Shown here: positions 13,757 through 14,635 of the stretch, in pieces
Layout of the letters: each line of letters begins with the position of its first letter
How positions within the stretch are numbered: position 1 is the first letter of the stretch
NCBI GenBank assembly: GCA_964427955.1
Contig: CAYRWY010000108.1
Span: 1-14,635 of the forward strand
Direction of reading: 5' to 3'
Length of the DNA: 14,635 bases
Origin: JACRBK01 sp964427955
Lineage (GTDB): Bacteria; Chloroflexota; Anaerolineae; Aggregatilineales; Aggregatilineaceae
Notes under the pieces: generated by a model
Told to the model about the DNA's origin: nothing
What the model saw: only the letters and a program-made list of their open reading frames with translations
The model's database searches: none
Position numbers and translations under genes: made by a program

Positions 13757-14635
13757 TTAGAGCCTGACAGACTGGCCCGTCCGCGCGGATTCCTGGGCCG
13801 CCAGGGCAAAACGCAGAATGTCCCGCCCCTGCTCGCCGGTCAGGCTGGGGGGTTCGCCTTTGAAGTAAGCGTCGATGAAATGGCGGGTGGAGTTGATGAA
13901 GCTGTGTTCCCAACCCACCGGCATATCCGAGAACGTGCGGGTCTTCTGGTCACGGTACAGGACGACCGGCGGGACGTCCATCATCTTGCCATGCCCCCGC
14001 GTGATCCAGAGCACCCCTTTGGTCCCCGTAATCTCGATGCGGTCATCCTGGGCATAGTGGTTGGTATCCAGCACCAGTTCGGGCGAATTGACCACTTCCA
14101 GCGAGCCGTAGCGGTTGCCGGGGAACTTCCACGAGACGATGCCCGGCGAATCGAGCACAAAACCAGGCGAGATCTCGGTTGCGCCGATCCAGGCGTGGAC
14201 TTCTTCGGCCAGGCCCATGAAATACCAGCCCAGCGAAAACTTGTGATGCCCGTCGTCGAACACCAACGGCCCACCGCCGCACTGTTCCGGCGCAAAGCGC
14301 CAGGCCCAGGCCGATCCCGGAATCTCCCAGGTGTTGGGGCTGGTCCCGGAATTGCTCTTGATGCGGATCGTGAGCGGGTCGCCAATTTCGCCCGCGTTGA
14401 TCAATTCTTTGGCGCGCAGCACCGGCGGGTAGAAGATGAAATTCTCGAAAACCTTGAAGATCACCCCGGCCTTTTGGGCGGCGGCGATCATCTCGTCGGC
14501 CTCGGCCACGTTGAGCGCCATCGGCTTCTGGAGCGAGATATGCTTGCCCGCTGCCGCCGCGTCAATCGTCGCCTGCCGATGGAGGTGATGGGGGAGGAGG
14601 ATTTCGACCAGATCGACCTCCGGCAGCGCGAGCAG
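13757..14635 (-). CDS. Gfo/Idh/MocA-family oxidoreductase, N-terminus off window
   Basis: An NAD(P)-dependent dehydrogenase acting on a sugar, cyclitol or derivative; 292 residues are visible and the 5' end lies beyond the right edge. An ATG at 14521 is internal: the frame continues to the edge and reads as good family sequence (LPEVDLVEILLPHHLH, then AAAAGKHISLQKPM). The lysine motif is QKP (36-38 of the visible part) where EKP is usual. The C-terminal substrate domain has GGGPLVFDDGHHKFSLGWYF (120-139), with the conserved His region, and ends normally after GRDILRFALAAQESARTGQS. The Rossmann GxGxxG is outside the window. It is upstream in the operon with the TPP enzyme, transketolase halves and dehydratase, so it probably catalyses an early oxidation. 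The substrate is unknown. Confidence 0.88.
   Translation of the reverse strand: MLALPEVDLVEILLPHHLHRQATIDAAAAGKHISLQKPMALNVAEADEMIAAAQKAGVIFKVFENFIFYPPVLRAKELINAGEIGDPLTIRIKSNSGTSPNTWEIPGSAWAWRFAPEQCGGGPLVFDDGHHKFSLGWYFMGLAEEVHAWIGATEISPGFVLDSPGIVSWKFPGNRYGSLEVVNSPELVLDTNHYAQDDRIEITGTKGVLWITRGHGKMMDVPPVVLYRDQKTRTFSDMPVGWEHSFINSTRHFIDAYFKGEPPSLTGEQGRDILRFALAAQESARTGQSVRL

Noticed and set aside
14519..14521. ATG as the start of the Gfo/Idh/MocA gene
   Set aside because: 38 codons upstream of it, to the window edge, read as conserved family sequence including the KP motif, so the gene continues off the window.

Overview
The window is a dense, GC-rich bacterial chromosome segment of metabolic and exported-protein genes. 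It has no rRNA, tRNA, CRISPR array, insertion sequence or phage gene that I can see. Gene content suggests Chloroflexota, perhaps an Anaerolineae-like lineage: a Tat-exported DUF1800/DUF1501 pair, a stand-alone BTAD/SARP-type regulator, a class III polyhydroxyalkanoate (PHA) synthase with small helical partners, and an operon with a split transketolase. The phylum is an inference from gene content, not a marker-gene result.

Layout. (1) 1-1132, minus strand: a LacI-family repressor. A candidate promoter with an operator lies at each end of it, one for itself and one for a gene beyond the left edge. (2) 1133-1239: a short regulatory gap with two divergent sigma70-like promoters around an inverted repeat. 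(3) 1240-4802, plus strand: a three-gene exported-protein operon of DUF1800, DUF1501 and a small secreted PepSY-like protein. (4) 4792-7505, minus strand: a BTAD-type regulator, then two short helical proteins and PhaC. The last three overlap at identical ATGAGTGA junctions. The gap before the first helical gene carries an 11-bp-period direct repeat of the sort SARP regulators bind. (5) 7602-8414, plus strand: a nitrilase-superfamily amidohydrolase, divergent from the regulator. (6) 8411-14635, minus strand: a tightly packed catabolic operon entering from the right edge. Its order is Gfo/Idh/MocA oxidoreductase (partial), acetolactate-synthase-like TPP enzyme, transketolase N-half, transketolase C-half, and an IlvD/EDD dehydratase of the sugar-acid type.

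How the genes may work together. In region 6, an oxidoreductase, a sugar-acid dehydratase and two TPP-dependent carbon-carbon bond enzymes suggest oxidation of a sugar or cyclitol, dehydration of the acid, and C2 transfer or cleavage of the product. I cannot match this set to a named pathway, and it is the best candidate here for an undescribed one. In region 4, PhaC has the full class III catalytic triad, but the usual single PhaE subunit seems to be replaced by two short proteins. All intergenic gaps are under 200 bases, and two convergent gene pairs overlap at their 3' ends.
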